A DNA stretch of 52,411 bases from a virus: the IMG/VR virus record IMGVR_UViG_3300009488_002371, positions 1-52,411 of that record; one strand, given 5' to 3'. The notes under the pieces are model-generated. The model saw only the letters and a program-made list of their open reading frames with translations. It did not search any database and had not been told where the DNA came from. Positions 45,041-52,411 of the stretch are shown here, piece after piece. Within the stretch, counting starts at the first letter, position 1, and every line of letters begins with the position of its first letter. The translations under genes were made by a program, and so were the position numbers.

Positions 45041-46150
45041 CTACGGCAGGTTCTCGATGCGCAGTAGCTCCTTCTTCATTACCTCAATGAGCTCCTTCCT
45101 CAGCTCCTCCTTGATGTTCTTCAGCTCCTGTTGACTCACGACGCGCTTCTTCTCAACCTCCCGGCGGAGGGTCGCTATCTCTGCGGCCTGGTCCTCTATC
45201 TTCTGGACTGAAGCCTGTTCACCGAAAACCCTTAGCTTAGGGTAGGCATTCACATAAGCAGGAGTGAGATCCCCTGTCTCCTCAGGCCTGCTGTAGGGCC
45301 CCATGGACCCGCCCACGGACTTGCCTTGGAGCTTCTTGATCCAGGCATCGTGCATCCCTGCACTCTGAAGCATCGTGGTGTGAAACTTCCTGAGGCTGTG
45401 ACCGCTTATCTTCTTCCCCACCTTGGATCCCAACCTTCTGAAAATTGCGCTAAGCGCCGTCGCCTCAAACCGTTTGTCGAACCTGTTCGCGAAGAGGGGT
45501 TCCTGGGGATCCTCCTCCTGTCTGTCCTCTAGGTACAGGTTCAGGGCCTCCACGGCCTCAGGGCCTATGTGGATGTACGCCGCGGCAGCCGTCTTCTCTG
45601 TGCCCCGTACATGGAAGACCTTGAAGTTCTCCCCGTTGGCCGTGACTGTCTGGGCCTCCAGGTAGTCCGCGATATTCAGGAGAGCCAGGTCACCCAGCCT
45701 TATCCCCGAATCCTTCAGGAACATGAGCATTCCCCGTGTCTTCAGCCGTGTCTCTTCTGGTGCACGGTCCCACATCGTCCTTATCTTGTCACTCAGGGCA
45801 ACCCTCTGACCGTTCGAGAAGCCCTTGGGCTTATCCTTGGCCTTGATCCTAATGGGCAGCCCCTGGCTCTCGAAGAATGAGACCACGGCTTTAGCTACTA
45901 TCCTGCATGTCCCCGGTGCGTAGCCCTTCTCCATCATCTCGAACATGAAGACCCTGACCTTGCGCTCTACGTTCTCATGGTCCCTCGTGTCACCGCTCGC
46001 CAGGTCCACCTTCCGCATCTGATAGAGCTCCTCCCCATCCTTCATGCCCCATCGTTCCAGGAACATGCCGAAGTACCGACGATAATTATACCTCGTGACT
46101 TTCTTCTTGGTCTGTAGGTCCTGCTCCCAGACGTCCATTGCCTTGCTCAT
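45041..46150 (-). CDS. int: Tyrosine recombinase / integrase
   Basis: 369 residues. N-terminal SAM-like core-binding domain (about 1-105). Catalytic part: Arg in 'DSGIRLGDLALLNIADYL', 'SGHSLRKFHTTMLQSAG' (H-x-x-R) and 'GSMGPYSRPEETGDLTPAYV' followed by 'NAYPKLRVFGEQ'; the Tyr nucleophile is probably that of 'GPYSRP'. The C-terminal coiled coil ('IEDQAAEIATLRREVEKKRV') is common in archaeal phage integrases. Marks the element as temperate. Start ATG 46150, TATA 30 nt upstream, so the mRNA is nearly leaderless. Confidence 0.85.
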   Translation of the reverse strand: MSKAMDVWEQDLQTKKKVTRYNYRRYFGMFLERWGMKDGEELYQMRKVDLASGDTRDHENVERKVRVFMFEMMEKGYAPGTCRIVAKAVVSFFESQGLPIRIKAKDKPKGFSNGQRVALSDKIRTMWDRAPEETRLKTRGMLMFLKDSGIRLGDLALLNIADYLEAQTVTANGENFKVFHVRGTEKTAAAAYIHIGPEAVEALNLYLEDRQEEDPQEPLFANRFDKRFEATALSAIFRRLGSKVGKKISGHSLRKFHTTMLQSAGMHDAWIKKLQGKSVGGSMGPYSRPEETGDLTPAYVNAYPKLRVFGEQASVQKIEDQAAEIATLRREVEKKRVVSQQELKNIKEELRKELIEVMKKELLRIENLP

Positions 46151-46179
46151 TTGAACCGTACCAAGGTTCTACCACCCCG

Positions 46180-46257
46180 TATATAATGCTATGTCTTTCA
46201 TTTTCCTCCTGGAGGAGGACACCTAAAGACGTAGTATCTACCACACACATTATATAG
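46180..46257. promoter_or_regulatory. Integrase promoter region, two TATA boxes
   Basis: Minus TTATATA at 46186-46180, 30 nt before the integrase ATG. A second, symmetric element at about 46249-46257 reads TTATATAGG on the plus strand and CCTATATAA on the minus strand, allowing transcription either way. Between them TCCTCC-T-GGAGGA forms a near-palindrome, and a 10-codon minus frame with a perfect GGAGG is present. Confidence 0.5.
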
Positions 46258-46300
46258 GGGGTCGCGCGCGATCACATTTTAAGCATAGCCCTTTGGTAGT

Positions 46301-46339
46301 GATTATCAATCCATAATCCCTATTTTGGTGGCCACCAAA
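46301..46339 (+). promoter_or_regulatory. Operator-like repeats before the plus-strand small gene
   Basis: GATTAT-N6-ATAATC (46301-46318) has the same half-site as the terminase repeats, and TTTGGTGGCCACCAAA (46324-46339) is a perfect 16-nt palindrome ending 9 nt before ATG 46349. Both lie in the leader of the small plus-strand gene. Confidence 0.6.
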
Positions 46340-46348
46340 GGAACACTC

Positions 46349-46534
46349 ATGAGCATCCCCCGCAACCATGAAGAGGCGATAGAATTACTCGAGGACCTCT
46401 ATAAGGTACTACCCCGGATTATTTTCTTAATGAAACTATCCCTTATTATCCAAAATCAGAAGACCGCCGTCAAATCCCCCGAGGGTAGCCATGTGACGCG
46501 TGATTTAGTCTCACCTATCCCACCCTCTTCATGA
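46349..46534 (+). CDS. 61-residue plus-strand protein, lysogeny region
   Basis: ATG 46349 with AAAGGA upstream. Helical N-terminal half ('MSIPRNHEEAIELLEDLYKV', 'RIIFLMKLSLIIQNQKTAV'), Ser/Pro-rich end. Its end overlaps the PadR gene end by 6 nt (convergent). Opposite in direction to the integrase, as lysogeny genes often are. No family recognised; a regulator is plausible only by position. Confidence 0.55.
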   Translation: MSIPRNHEEAIELLEDLYKVLPRIIFLMKLSLIIQNQKTAVKSPEGSHVTRDLVSPIPPSS

Positions 46535-47008
46535 GGAGGGAACTCCTCCCGAGGAGGAGCTTTCGCGCGCGCCCTCATTCAGGACACCTTGATAGACGGC
46601 TTCAACTTGAGACAGGTTTCTCCTCATAAGGACTAGGAAGTTCGCCAGAATCTCTTTCTTCTCGTCGAGGGGCATCCATCTCATCATGGTCTTGAAGTAA
46701 GCGTCGGTGAACTTGTACTCGGCCTCCATACGCCCACCGAGGCTCTCGAGGAGGGTCGTCCCCTTCTCGGTGAGGCTGTAGAACTCGGTCTTATCTCTTA
46801 TCTCAGTCTTAACGAAGCCCTTGGATTCGAGGCTCTTCAGAGCCGGATAGAAAGTACCCGTCTTGAGATCCCAGAGACCTTCAAACTCATCGCGGAGAAC
46901 CTTTAACATCTCGTATCCATACTTGGACTCTTCGCTCAACTGCATAATCACGAGGAACTGAAGCGGGCTCACGACCCTCCTCCCGTAGATAAGACCGCCC
47001 CTCATCAT
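46529..47008 (-). CDS. PadR-family transcriptional regulator
   Basis: 159 residues. 'VVSPLQFLVIMQLSEESKYG' then 'YEMLKVLRDEFEGLWDLKTG' and 'TFYPALKSLESKGFVKTEIR' plus 'YSLTEKGTTLLESLGG' are the diagnostic PadR winged helix. The C-terminal half ('KFTDAYFKTMMRWMPLDEKK') is the dimerising helical domain. Likely autoregulated through the inverted repeat at 47078-47101. Confidence 0.87.
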   Translation of the reverse strand: MMRGGLIYGRRVVSPLQFLVIMQLSEESKYGYEMLKVLRDEFEGLWDLKTGTFYPALKSLESKGFVKTEIRDKTEFYSLTEKGTTLLESLGGRMEAEYKFTDAYFKTMMRWMPLDEKKEILANFLVLMRRNLSQVEAVYQGVLNEGARESSSSGGVPSS

Positions 47009-47030
47009 GATTCACTTGACACCTGGGGGC

Positions 47031-47101
47031 GCATCTAGCTCCCATGTATTCCCATGCGTTCCTTTAGATGCACCCCGATTTAATACTTCCGTCTATTAAA
47101 T
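47031..47101 (-). promoter_or_regulatory. PadR promoter/operator and leader stem-loop
   Basis: ATTTAATA-N8-TATTAAAT (47078-47101) is a perfect 8+8 bp inverted repeat including a TATA-like sequence, 70 nt before the PadR start. In the leader, GCATCTA (47031-47037) pairs with TAGATGC (47065-47071), enclosing two CATGGGA copies. TTCTAGGCAG (47143-47134) lies further upstream. Confidence 0.65.
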
Positions 47102-47172
47102 GACGCAAAATAGCCACCTCTGACCTCAATGAACTGCCTAGAAGTGCCCCGCCATAAGAGGCGTATGTGCTA

Positions 47173-47190
47173 CCTAAAAAAGGGGGGAGG
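47173..47190 (-). terminator. C-rich/T6 terminator after the exported-protein gene
   Basis: Minus strand CCTCCCCCCTTTTTTAGG a few nt past the stop at 47193; same C-rich then T6 design as the late-gene ends. Confidence 0.5.
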
Positions 47191-47192
47191 GA

Positions 47193-47807
47193 TTAGGGTG
47201 TGTCGCCGAGTTGAATTATCAGGTCGATGAAACGATAGCTGCCGACCGGCGCGTTCGGATCCACGGATATGTCAAACTCCACCACCACGAATATCTGGCT
47301 TAACGGGTTATCATATTCAGGAACGAAAAGCGGGTTGCCCAGCCACTCAAGGCTGTAAACGGTGGCCCCAGACAGATCCACATCAGCTGCGATCGTCATG
47401 TCGGTGTTGCTCCAAGACCCGTCGTTCATAAGCGACTCAAGCTGCAGGTCACAGGCCACCGTCATCCAAGACGGAACCGTCACGGATAACCCTAGATTCA
47501 ACGTCAAAACATTCGTGTCATCAACGTAGAGAAACAGATACTGCTTCCCGGCCTCCAAACCAACCGTCGAACCTTCGAAGAGAACGTCAGTCGTCACGAA
47601 GTCGACATACGCCGCCTTAGTGGTGGGGTCTATCCAGGTGGACGAGGGCACGACGTTTGCCTTGGCATCGATGTTTCCCTCGATCGACGTTGATATTGAG
47701 CTAATGGGCACGCTACTCCAGTACCATACGGCTACCGCTACACCGCCCCAGAACAAGGCACCGAACGCAAGTATCACCAGAAGAGGACTTATTCTACTTG
47801 ACTTCAT
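47193..47807 (-). CDS. Membrane-anchored exported protein
   Basis: 204 residues from ATG 47807 (GGAG 8 nt upstream). N-terminal signal or anchor ('SPLLVILAFGALFWGGVAVA'), then an all-beta extracellular domain ('NLGLSVTVPSWMTVACDLQL', 'SQIFVVVEFDISVDPNAPVG'). Resembles archaeal pilin/TasA-like or cell-surface beta proteins in layout only. Placed by itself between PadR and the fibre gene, it could be a lysogenic-conversion gene altering the host surface. Confidence 0.7.
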   Translation of the reverse strand: MKSSRISPLLVILAFGALFWGGVAVAVWYWSSVPISSISTSIEGNIDAKANVVPSSTWIDPTTKAAYVDFVTTDVLFEGSTVGLEAGKQYLFLYVDDTNVLTLNLGLSVTVPSWMTVACDLQLESLMNDGSWSNTDMTIAADVDLSGATVYSLEWLGNPLFVPEYDNPLSQIFVVVEFDISVDPNAPVGSYRFIDLIIQLGDTP

Positions 47808-47875
47808 TCTACATACTCCACGGAAACGACGGCCAAACACCGCCGCTTCCGCCAAAACCTGCCTAGAAAACGTAT

Positions 47876-48090
47876 TTAAGACACACCCACAAAGTCACCC
47901 CAGACTCCTCGGTGAAACTTAGAGCTACCGCTGACCCTGTAGTTATGCTGCCTAGAAACGGTGCGTGCTCCTACCAGCGCCGTCGACTCAGCGCTCCCCA
48001 CCTCGTGCCAGACTCGGCCTCCCCTGTCCTCGGAGACGCAGCCTCCTGCTCCCGCTGAAGGCTCTATTGGCACGTAAACCAATACTCGCC
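47876..48090 (-). other. GC-rich gene-free segment, possible structured RNA
   Basis: A 290-nt gap (47856-48145) has no convincing gene. On the minus strand CATTTAAAGG (about 48101-48092) is a TATA-like box; the transcript would be GC-rich with hairpins TTGG-N8-CCAA, AGCGC-N10-GCGCT and TCACC-N11-GGTGA and end near TTTTC. A 68-codon frame here lacks ribosome site and protein-like composition. No tRNA or known RNA recognised. Confidence 0.35.
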
Positions 48091-48130
48091 TTTAAATGGT
48101 GCCCCACAAAAACGTCAGAATTGTATTAAA

Positions 48131-48145
48131 CATGTAAAAAGAAGG
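48131..48145 (-). terminator. T-tract after the fibre gene
   Basis: Minus strand stop TAA is followed by CCTTCTTTTTACATG; a T5 tract directly behind the gene. Confidence 0.45.
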
Positions 48146-51100
48146 TTAGCGGACGTAGAGACGCCGAGGCTTCGTGAATTTCCGTAACGCGCCGTGGGCC
48201 AGATCTTGAGGAAAATCTTCACCATCCCCACAGGGGACCAAAAGGAAGTAGTCGACGAATATGGTATTCTCTGTCGCCGTTACTTTTATGAAACGGAGCT
48301 GGATTGTGTTCAGGGCGGCTACGTCTTCCTCTGAGATGTCAAATATTATCCCGTCGTAGCTGAATGTAGCGGCTAGTTGCTCTGTTACCTCAGCGTTTTC
48401 CTCGTTTCTGATTTCAGCGGGGGCCGCGTTCTTATACGCCCGCATTCCGAAGTCATCTACTACTTGATCAGTGTCCTTCGCCCGGCTGAATAGTAAGTAT
48501 CTACCCGAGGGTAGGTCGGTGCCGGAAGTTATCGTATATGTGACATCATCGTTTTGCACGTCCAGAACCACGGCTTCGCCGCCGCTCAGCGTCTCGCCCC
48601 GGCCCCGAGTCGTCGTCGTGCCGATTGCGAAGTGCATATCATCAAGAATCAGGGTCTCGCCTGCGCCATCTGCAGTCCAGCCGGCAATTCTGACGTATGC
48701 TATGGGTCCACCGAAGTCGAAAGTGCCACCCTCAGTCCATCCCTGAAGATCAGCCGAGCTGTGAGGAAGATCAAAGGTAAACTGTGAAATCGCCCCGGAA
48801 GCATCGAAAGCGGGTGAGGTCACTTGATCTCCGTCCCCGTCGAAAATTTGGATGTTTTGAGTAAAGTCGCTTCCGCCCGTCCTTTGAGCCCAGAACTTGA
48901 GTTCGTCAAATTTTAGTATAGACAGAGGAACTATTGGGAAAACATCGGCGTTCACACCAGCCGCGCCAGTGGATGTAACTTCTGTCATGTAATTGCCTAC
49001 CTGAACGTCTGTTACGTCGTTTATCGTTATAGTGCAGTTAGCTTGCTCAACCCATAAGCCGTCGTAGAACGTGGTCAAGTCGATTCTCCAGGTGGCGTCG
49101 TTCCGCGTGGTCTCATACAGCTCCAGGTAGCGCATTATGGAAAAGTCAGGAGTCAGGTTCACCGCATCCGGGCTTGCCACAGTGAAGCAGAACCATCTCC
49201 AACCCGCGAAGTTGTCCGTGAGATGATATTCAGCCCAATCTCCGTCGGTGTCTATGAACCTTAGTTTAAATGTGCCGCCTTCGTTTGCCCCGTATATCCA
49301 GGCTCCGACGTACTTCAAGCCGCTGAAGTCGTGGGCAGCCCCATAGTCATAGGTAGCAAGTAGATCTGCTACACGGGTCAGCGATACCATCTGGTAGCAG
49401 CTTGTCCCCGTCTTCTCGTTAGTCGTATCCTCCGTGCCCGTGACGTTGGCTGCCTGCGTCCACTTGGTCTCGTCGTCCTCGTACATGTCGTCCTTGGAGG
49501 CGTCAGGCTGAGCCTCCGTGACCATGTCCGACATGTCAGTGAATCCATCATGCGCCGCATCGATGTATTCACGGGCCGCCCCAGAGATCGTGGTCTTAGC
49601 CGGGTCGTCCTCCGCCTCCGCGAATAGGTTCGCCACAAGACTGAAAGGTGTAATATAGAACCATATCGTCGTTGAGAGAACGTCACTAGCAGCGATTTCA
49701 CGGATCTGCAAGTCCCCACCGTCGATTGCCTGAAACTCTGCACTACCCGCCGTCGGCTTCTTATCGGTAAACATACCAAACAGACATGCCTCTTCCACAT
49801 CATCGAAGGCTACGAGGAAGTTATCGGTTAATGTTACGTTCTCCCCATCCTCGCCCATATCATCGTCTCCGATCTCATCGTCCCCGACGTAGCCAAAGCG
49901 GACTACCGTAGAATTATAATACCAAACCCTAACAATTTGAAGGGGATAAGCCTCAAGCACCTCCATCTTCAAGGCGTAGGAACCACGAGTCAACGTGAGC
50001 CTTATCCTCAAATAATAGTCATTATCATTGACTGCGAGGTCACACATCTTAACATCGACAACCACCTTCTCCGGGGAGACCTGAACAATCTTTTCGAGGA
50101 ACGGGTATCTAAGCGCCTTCGCATCATCTGGGAAATAGAGTCGGATCTGATCGGCAGGCATCCGCCATGCTGCGCCATAGTAACCGTAGAGCTTCAAACC
50201 ATATTGTATCGCCTCATCAACGTGAAGCCGTATTGTCCCATTCTGAAGATAAGCATCACCACTGAAGACGTGGTCCTCGTCGAACACCTGCTGCCAATCC
50301 GCCTCGACGGCGCTGCCCTTGGCGTCCCAGAGCTCAACGTCTCCGAAGCCGTAGCTGGCGTCCACGAAGTCATACTTCAGGGCAAAGAGGGCTGGATATG
50401 AGACTTTGAGATATTCACTCATCGCCTCATCGTCGTTATCTTGTTTAAAGTTGACAAGGTCATCTTCTGTACCGATTTCATAGGCGGGGTATCCCACATT
50501 GAAGAGAAGATCGCTTATGTTATAGGGGCTTGCGTGGGCGACTAGGACCGCGTCGATAAGTTCGTACTCAGTTGCACCGTCAGCGGCTGCACGTGTGGCT
50601 CCCTGTTTTAGCCAGACATGCATGTGGCGGACGTCGCCGGGTGAATCTGCCCCGGCAACCCCATCGTGGAAAACAACGCGCCAGATCGTCACCCGCCCTG
50701 TGGCGGCTCGGATAGTATCGCCATCATAGGTTGAACCGTGAAACAGTGTGACCTCGCCAGCTCCGCCAATACGCTTAAAAATATTTAGTAGTAGACCGCC
50801 GTTTGTCACGTCCATCTCGATCTTGATGTAATCGTCCTCACTATTCGGCTGCGAAACAATCTTATCATTGATTATAAAGAAGCGGAACTTGAAGCCTTGA
50901 TTAGCGCCAGAGGCCGTGTGCGTCGGGACTTCGAGAAGAATAGTGACCTCTAGTTCATTCATCATTACGATTGGATGGTGCCCGTCAATCCAGCCATAAA
51001 CCCAGACATTTTGAGTGTCGCTGAGACCACCTAGCTCTATGAGGTTGTTGGTCGATTCAAGAATCGCCGTGAACGGGTTCGCCGCTTTCCATGCTCCCGT

Positions 51101-51298
51101 GTAGCCCTTCTTCCAGGCCCCTTCCAAAACTTCCCCGATAAAATTGTCCCCCCCATTTAGAGGCAGAATAACTTCGTTGCCGTCCTTGCCGACACGGGTA
51201 AACGTATCTGTCCCTAGAACTAGGGTGTAGTCTACCCCATTATGGGTTATCTTCAGGTTCGAGCTGCTCACCGGCAGCCCCAGTCCATACATTGGCAT
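48146..51298 (-). CDS. Large tail fibre / receptor-binding protein
   Basis: 1050 residues, mostly beta. N-terminus 'MPMYGLGLPVSSSNLKITHN' may attach to the tail tip. At about 630-790 and 790-900 there are carbohydrate-binding-module-like sandwiches ('HDFSGLKYVGAWIYGANEGG', 'SILKFDELKFWAQRTGGSDF', 'AYVRIAGWTADGAGETLILD'), with G-W/aromatic strands typical of sugar binding. Follows two small tail proteins. With the beta-helix tailspike the virus has two candidate adsorption proteins, both likely to contact host glycans. Confidence 0.75.
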   Translation of the reverse strand: MPMYGLGLPVSSSNLKITHNGVDYTLVLGTDTFTRVGKDGNEVILPLNGGDNFIGEVLEGAWKKGYTGAWKAANPFTAILESTNNLIELGGLSDTQNVWVYGWIDGHHPIVMMNELEVTILLEVPTHTASGANQGFKFRFFIINDKIVSQPNSEDDYIKIEMDVTNGGLLLNIFKRIGGAGEVTLFHGSTYDGDTIRAATGRVTIWRVVFHDGVAGADSPGDVRHMHVWLKQGATRAAADGATEYELIDAVLVAHASPYNISDLLFNVGYPAYEIGTEDDLVNFKQDNDDEAMSEYLKVSYPALFALKYDFVDASYGFGDVELWDAKGSAVEADWQQVFDEDHVFSGDAYLQNGTIRLHVDEAIQYGLKLYGYYGAAWRMPADQIRLYFPDDAKALRYPFLEKIVQVSPEKVVVDVKMCDLAVNDNDYYLRIRLTLTRGSYALKMEVLEAYPLQIVRVWYYNSTVVRFGYVGDDEIGDDDMGEDGENVTLTDNFLVAFDDVEEACLFGMFTDKKPTAGSAEFQAIDGGDLQIREIAASDVLSTTIWFYITPFSLVANLFAEAEDDPAKTTISGAAREYIDAAHDGFTDMSDMVTEAQPDASKDDMYEDDETKWTQAANVTGTEDTTNEKTGTSCYQMVSLTRVADLLATYDYGAAHDFSGLKYVGAWIYGANEGGTFKLRFIDTDGDWAEYHLTDNFAGWRWFCFTVASPDAVNLTPDFSIMRYLELYETTRNDATWRIDLTTFYDGLWVEQANCTITINDVTDVQVGNYMTEVTSTGAAGVNADVFPIVPLSILKFDELKFWAQRTGGSDFTQNIQIFDGDGDQVTSPAFDASGAISQFTFDLPHSSADLQGWTEGGTFDFGGPIAYVRIAGWTADGAGETLILDDMHFAIGTTTTRGRGETLSGGEAVVLDVQNDDVTYTITSGTDLPSGRYLLFSRAKDTDQVVDDFGMRAYKNAAPAEIRNEENAEVTEQLAATFSYDGIIFDISEEDVAALNTIQLRFIKVTATENTIFVDYFLLVPCGDGEDFPQDLAHGALRKFTKPRRLYVR

Positions 51299-51309
51299 TC
51301 TCTTTCACC

Positions 51310-51774
51310 TCAAATATTCCAGTCGTTAACTCCAATCTCCGCGTCGTACACTCCGAAGCCGGCTTGGTGGGTCGTTGTCGTCCCCACCAATCTCATGTGG
51401 ACATCCACCCTGGCTCGATTCTCCCCTACAAACTTGCTAATTATCGGTCTATCTGGCACCGCCCAGAAGTTGCCATGCTCTATCGTCCGGCAGTAAACCA
51501 ATTTTTCCCCTCGGTAGCCATACCATAGCCAGAACTCGAGCCAGCTACGGTGCTCATTTGGCATCTCATAGTATTCGGCGAGCTCGGTGGCCCGGTTAAA
51601 CGTGCGCAGCTCCGATGATAATGTGAGTATGCCATAGAGCCGGTAGCCATGCGTCGCCCAGGCCTCGACTAGGTAGTCGCCCTCAGGTGTGACGGTGAAG
51701 TTTCTGTGGCGCTGGGGGAACCAGTCTATGAGAGTGGTCTTGGTGACGTCCATGGTGTGGAAGTAGTCAGCCAT
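51310..51774 (-). CDS. Small tail/baseplate protein, paralogue of the next gene
   Basis: 154 residues. 'TTLIDWFPQRHRNFTVTPEG' and the end 'TTTTHQAGFGVYDAEIGVND' then Trp-Asn-Ile parallel 'VIDIPAEYHYRQYVVTMRGG' and 'TTSYYVAGFACLDLDEAESD' then Trp-Leu-Ile in the neighbour. All-beta core. Probably a distal-tail or minor tail component between hub and fibre. Confidence 0.65.
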   Translation of the reverse strand: MADYFHTMDVTKTTLIDWFPQRHRNFTVTPEGDYLVEAWATHGYRLYGILTLSSELRTFNRATELAEYYEMPNEHRSWLEFWLWYGYRGEKLVYCRTIEHGNFWAVPDRPIISKFVGENRARVDVHMRLVGTTTTHQAGFGVYDAEIGVNDWNI

Positions 51775-51775
51775 T

Positions 51776-52198
51776 TCAGATCAACCAGTCCGATTCTGCT
51801 TCGTCGAGGTCTAGGCAGGCGAAGCCCGCCACGTAGTATGATGTGGTGCCGATGAAGAAGAGTTCTGCGTTGAAGACGTAGGTTGCGCAGTCGGCGCCCA
51901 TGGGCGTCTCGTTCTGGAAGAAGCTGAAGCCCCGGAGCAGATACCAGGCCGTGACGGGTCGGTCGCCGTGGCTGAACTGGACGTACTGGGTGTTGCGGTT
52001 GTCCACGTCCATGTCCTCGCCGTGCGGTCGGGTGCCCGGTATGTCGTGGACCGCGGTGCCCACCCTGGATTTGGCGAAGAGCTCGCGCAGGCTGTGCAGG
52101 TCCTCGTCTCGGTCCACGCCGCCTCTCATGGTCACTACATACTGTCTGTAGTGGTACTCCGCCGGGATGTCTATCACGGCCACGCCGATCTGCGTCAT
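51776..52198 (-). CDS. Small tail/baseplate protein, paralogue of the previous gene
   Basis: 140 residues, same strand order and C-terminal motif (A-G-F...D-x-E...D-W-x-I) as the 154-residue neighbour; one nt separates the two genes. Virion tail-tip protein by position. Start ATG 52198 overlaps the region of the upstream stop (TAG 52202-52200 is 2 nt from the ATG). Confidence 0.65.
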   Translation of the reverse strand: MTQIGVAVIDIPAEYHYRQYVVTMRGGVDRDEDLHSLRELFAKSRVGTAVHDIPGTRPHGEDMDVDNRNTQYVQFSHGDRPVTAWYLLRGFSFFQNETPMGADCATYVFNAELFFIGTTSYYVAGFACLDLDEAESDWLI

Positions 52199-52199
52199 T

Positions 52200-52411
52200 C
52201 TATCGCTCCTTCTTTAGTTTCACGACTTTAAGTAGCTTCTTCTCCCTCTCGGTGAGAGCCTCTTCGTCGTCTACAAGTATATCGAATAGGCTTATCAGCC
52301 GTTTGGAGCGTATCTTCCACGGGTCGACCTCGACGACGTCGCCCTCATTCAGGATGTATGTTTTGTCTTTGACGTGGAGCCTGAAAGGGCGGAGCCCCTT
52401 ATACCTAAGCC
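52200..52411 (-). CDS. C-terminal part of a tail protein (hub?), cut by window edge
   Basis: 69 residues visible up to TAG at 52202-52200: 'KGLRPFRLHVKDKTYILNEG', 'DPWKIRSKRLISLFDILVDD' and a Lys/Glu-rich end. Beta strand then charged helix. If the map is circular this could be the C-terminus of the hub gene that leaves the left edge; direct joining gives a frame mismatch, so sequence is missing or they are different genes. Confidence 0.55.
   Translation of the reverse strand, partial: LRYKGLRPFRLHVKDKTYILNEGDVVEVDPWKIRSKRLISLFDILVDDEEALTEREKKLLKVVKLKKER

Noticed and set aside
46150-46215. 10-codon minus-strand leader frame with GGAGG before the integrase
   Set aside because: Too short to support; it overlaps the TATA box and may be chance from the TCCTCCTGGAGGA near-palindrome. 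Noted in the promoter entry only.
47876-48082. 68-codon minus-strand frame in the gap beside the fibre gene
   Set aside because: Starts with TTG or GTG lacking a ribosome site, composition not protein-like; treated as noncoding.
1-52411. CRISPR arrays, tRNA or rRNA genes, insertion sequences
   Set aside because: No regularly spaced repeats with unique spacers, no cloverleaf or rRNA segments and no transposase were seen on reading both strands.
1-52411. Direct circular closure of the window
   Set aside because: Joining base 52411 to base 1 places the hub frame into a stop after 20 codons and out of phase with the right-edge frame; no terminal repeat was seen.

Overview
The window looks like most of the genome of a temperate tailed virus (head-tail, HK97-type capsid, probably siphovirus-like) or provirus of an archaeon. 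Evidence for a tailed virus: small and large terminase, portal, MuF-like head protein, prohead protease/scaffold, major capsid protein, head-tail connector, tail tube, tail assembly chaperone with a -1 frameshift, tape measure, hub, tailspike and fibre genes. Evidence for an archaeal host: TATA-like boxes (TTTATATG, CTTTTATAG, TTATATA) upstream of genes, apparently leaderless starts, C-rich plus T-tract gene ends, a tyrosine recombinase whose C-terminal part resembles archaeal phage integrases, ribbon-helix-helix and winged-helix regulators, and many tiny zinc-ribbon proteins. Strong Shine-Dalgarno sites (GGAGG, GGTGA) and ATGA/TAATG overlaps are used throughout. The host lineage cannot be fixed from sequence alone; an uncultivated anaerobic archaeon (Bathyarchaeia-like) is a guess.

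Layout, reading in the direction of transcription (almost everything is on the minus strand). (1) 47.2-44.3 kb: lysogeny/control region with a PadR regulator, a small plus-strand gene, the integrase, and divergent ribbon-helix-helix genes around a multi-site operator. (2) 44.6-34.9 kb: early region, about 30 short overlapping genes, mostly Cys-rich zinc-binding or winged-helix proteins, plus one ssDNA-annealing-like recombination protein. (3) 34.6-24.0 kb: packaging and head module (small membrane protein, HNH endonuclease, TerS, TerL, portal, MuF-metallopeptidase fusion, XhlA-like protein, protease-scaffold fusion, tail tube). (4) 23.8-22.6 kb: Cys-rich major capsid protein behind its own promoter and operator. 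(5) 22.5-8.4 kb: a 14-kb glycan module with six glycosyltransferases, three SDR epimerases/dehydratases, a DegT aminotransferase, an N-formyltransferase, a cupin, three methyltransferase domains and a B12-type radical SAM enzyme, placed inside the virion structural operon. (6) 8.3-0 kb: structural proteins, beta-helix tailspike, connector, tail terminator, frameshifted chaperone, tape measure and hub. (7) 52.4-48.1 kb: two paralogous small tail proteins and a 1050-residue fibre, which would follow the hub if the map is circular. 47.8-47.2 kb holds a membrane-anchored exported protein, possibly a lysogenic-conversion gene.

Most interesting items: a textbook T TTT TTA slippery heptamer with a possible downstream pseudoknot in the tail chaperone; the N-formyl-aminosugar/glycan cassette; a MuF protein fused to an HExxH peptidase; tandem 19-bp repeats at the terminase promoter sharing a half-site with the lysogeny region; an HNH endonuclease frame that extends upstream to an in-frame TAG with no start codon; a perfect 30-nt palindrome; and a ribbon-helix-helix operator with sites exactly 10 bp apart. 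All calls are from reading the sequence; no database search was run.
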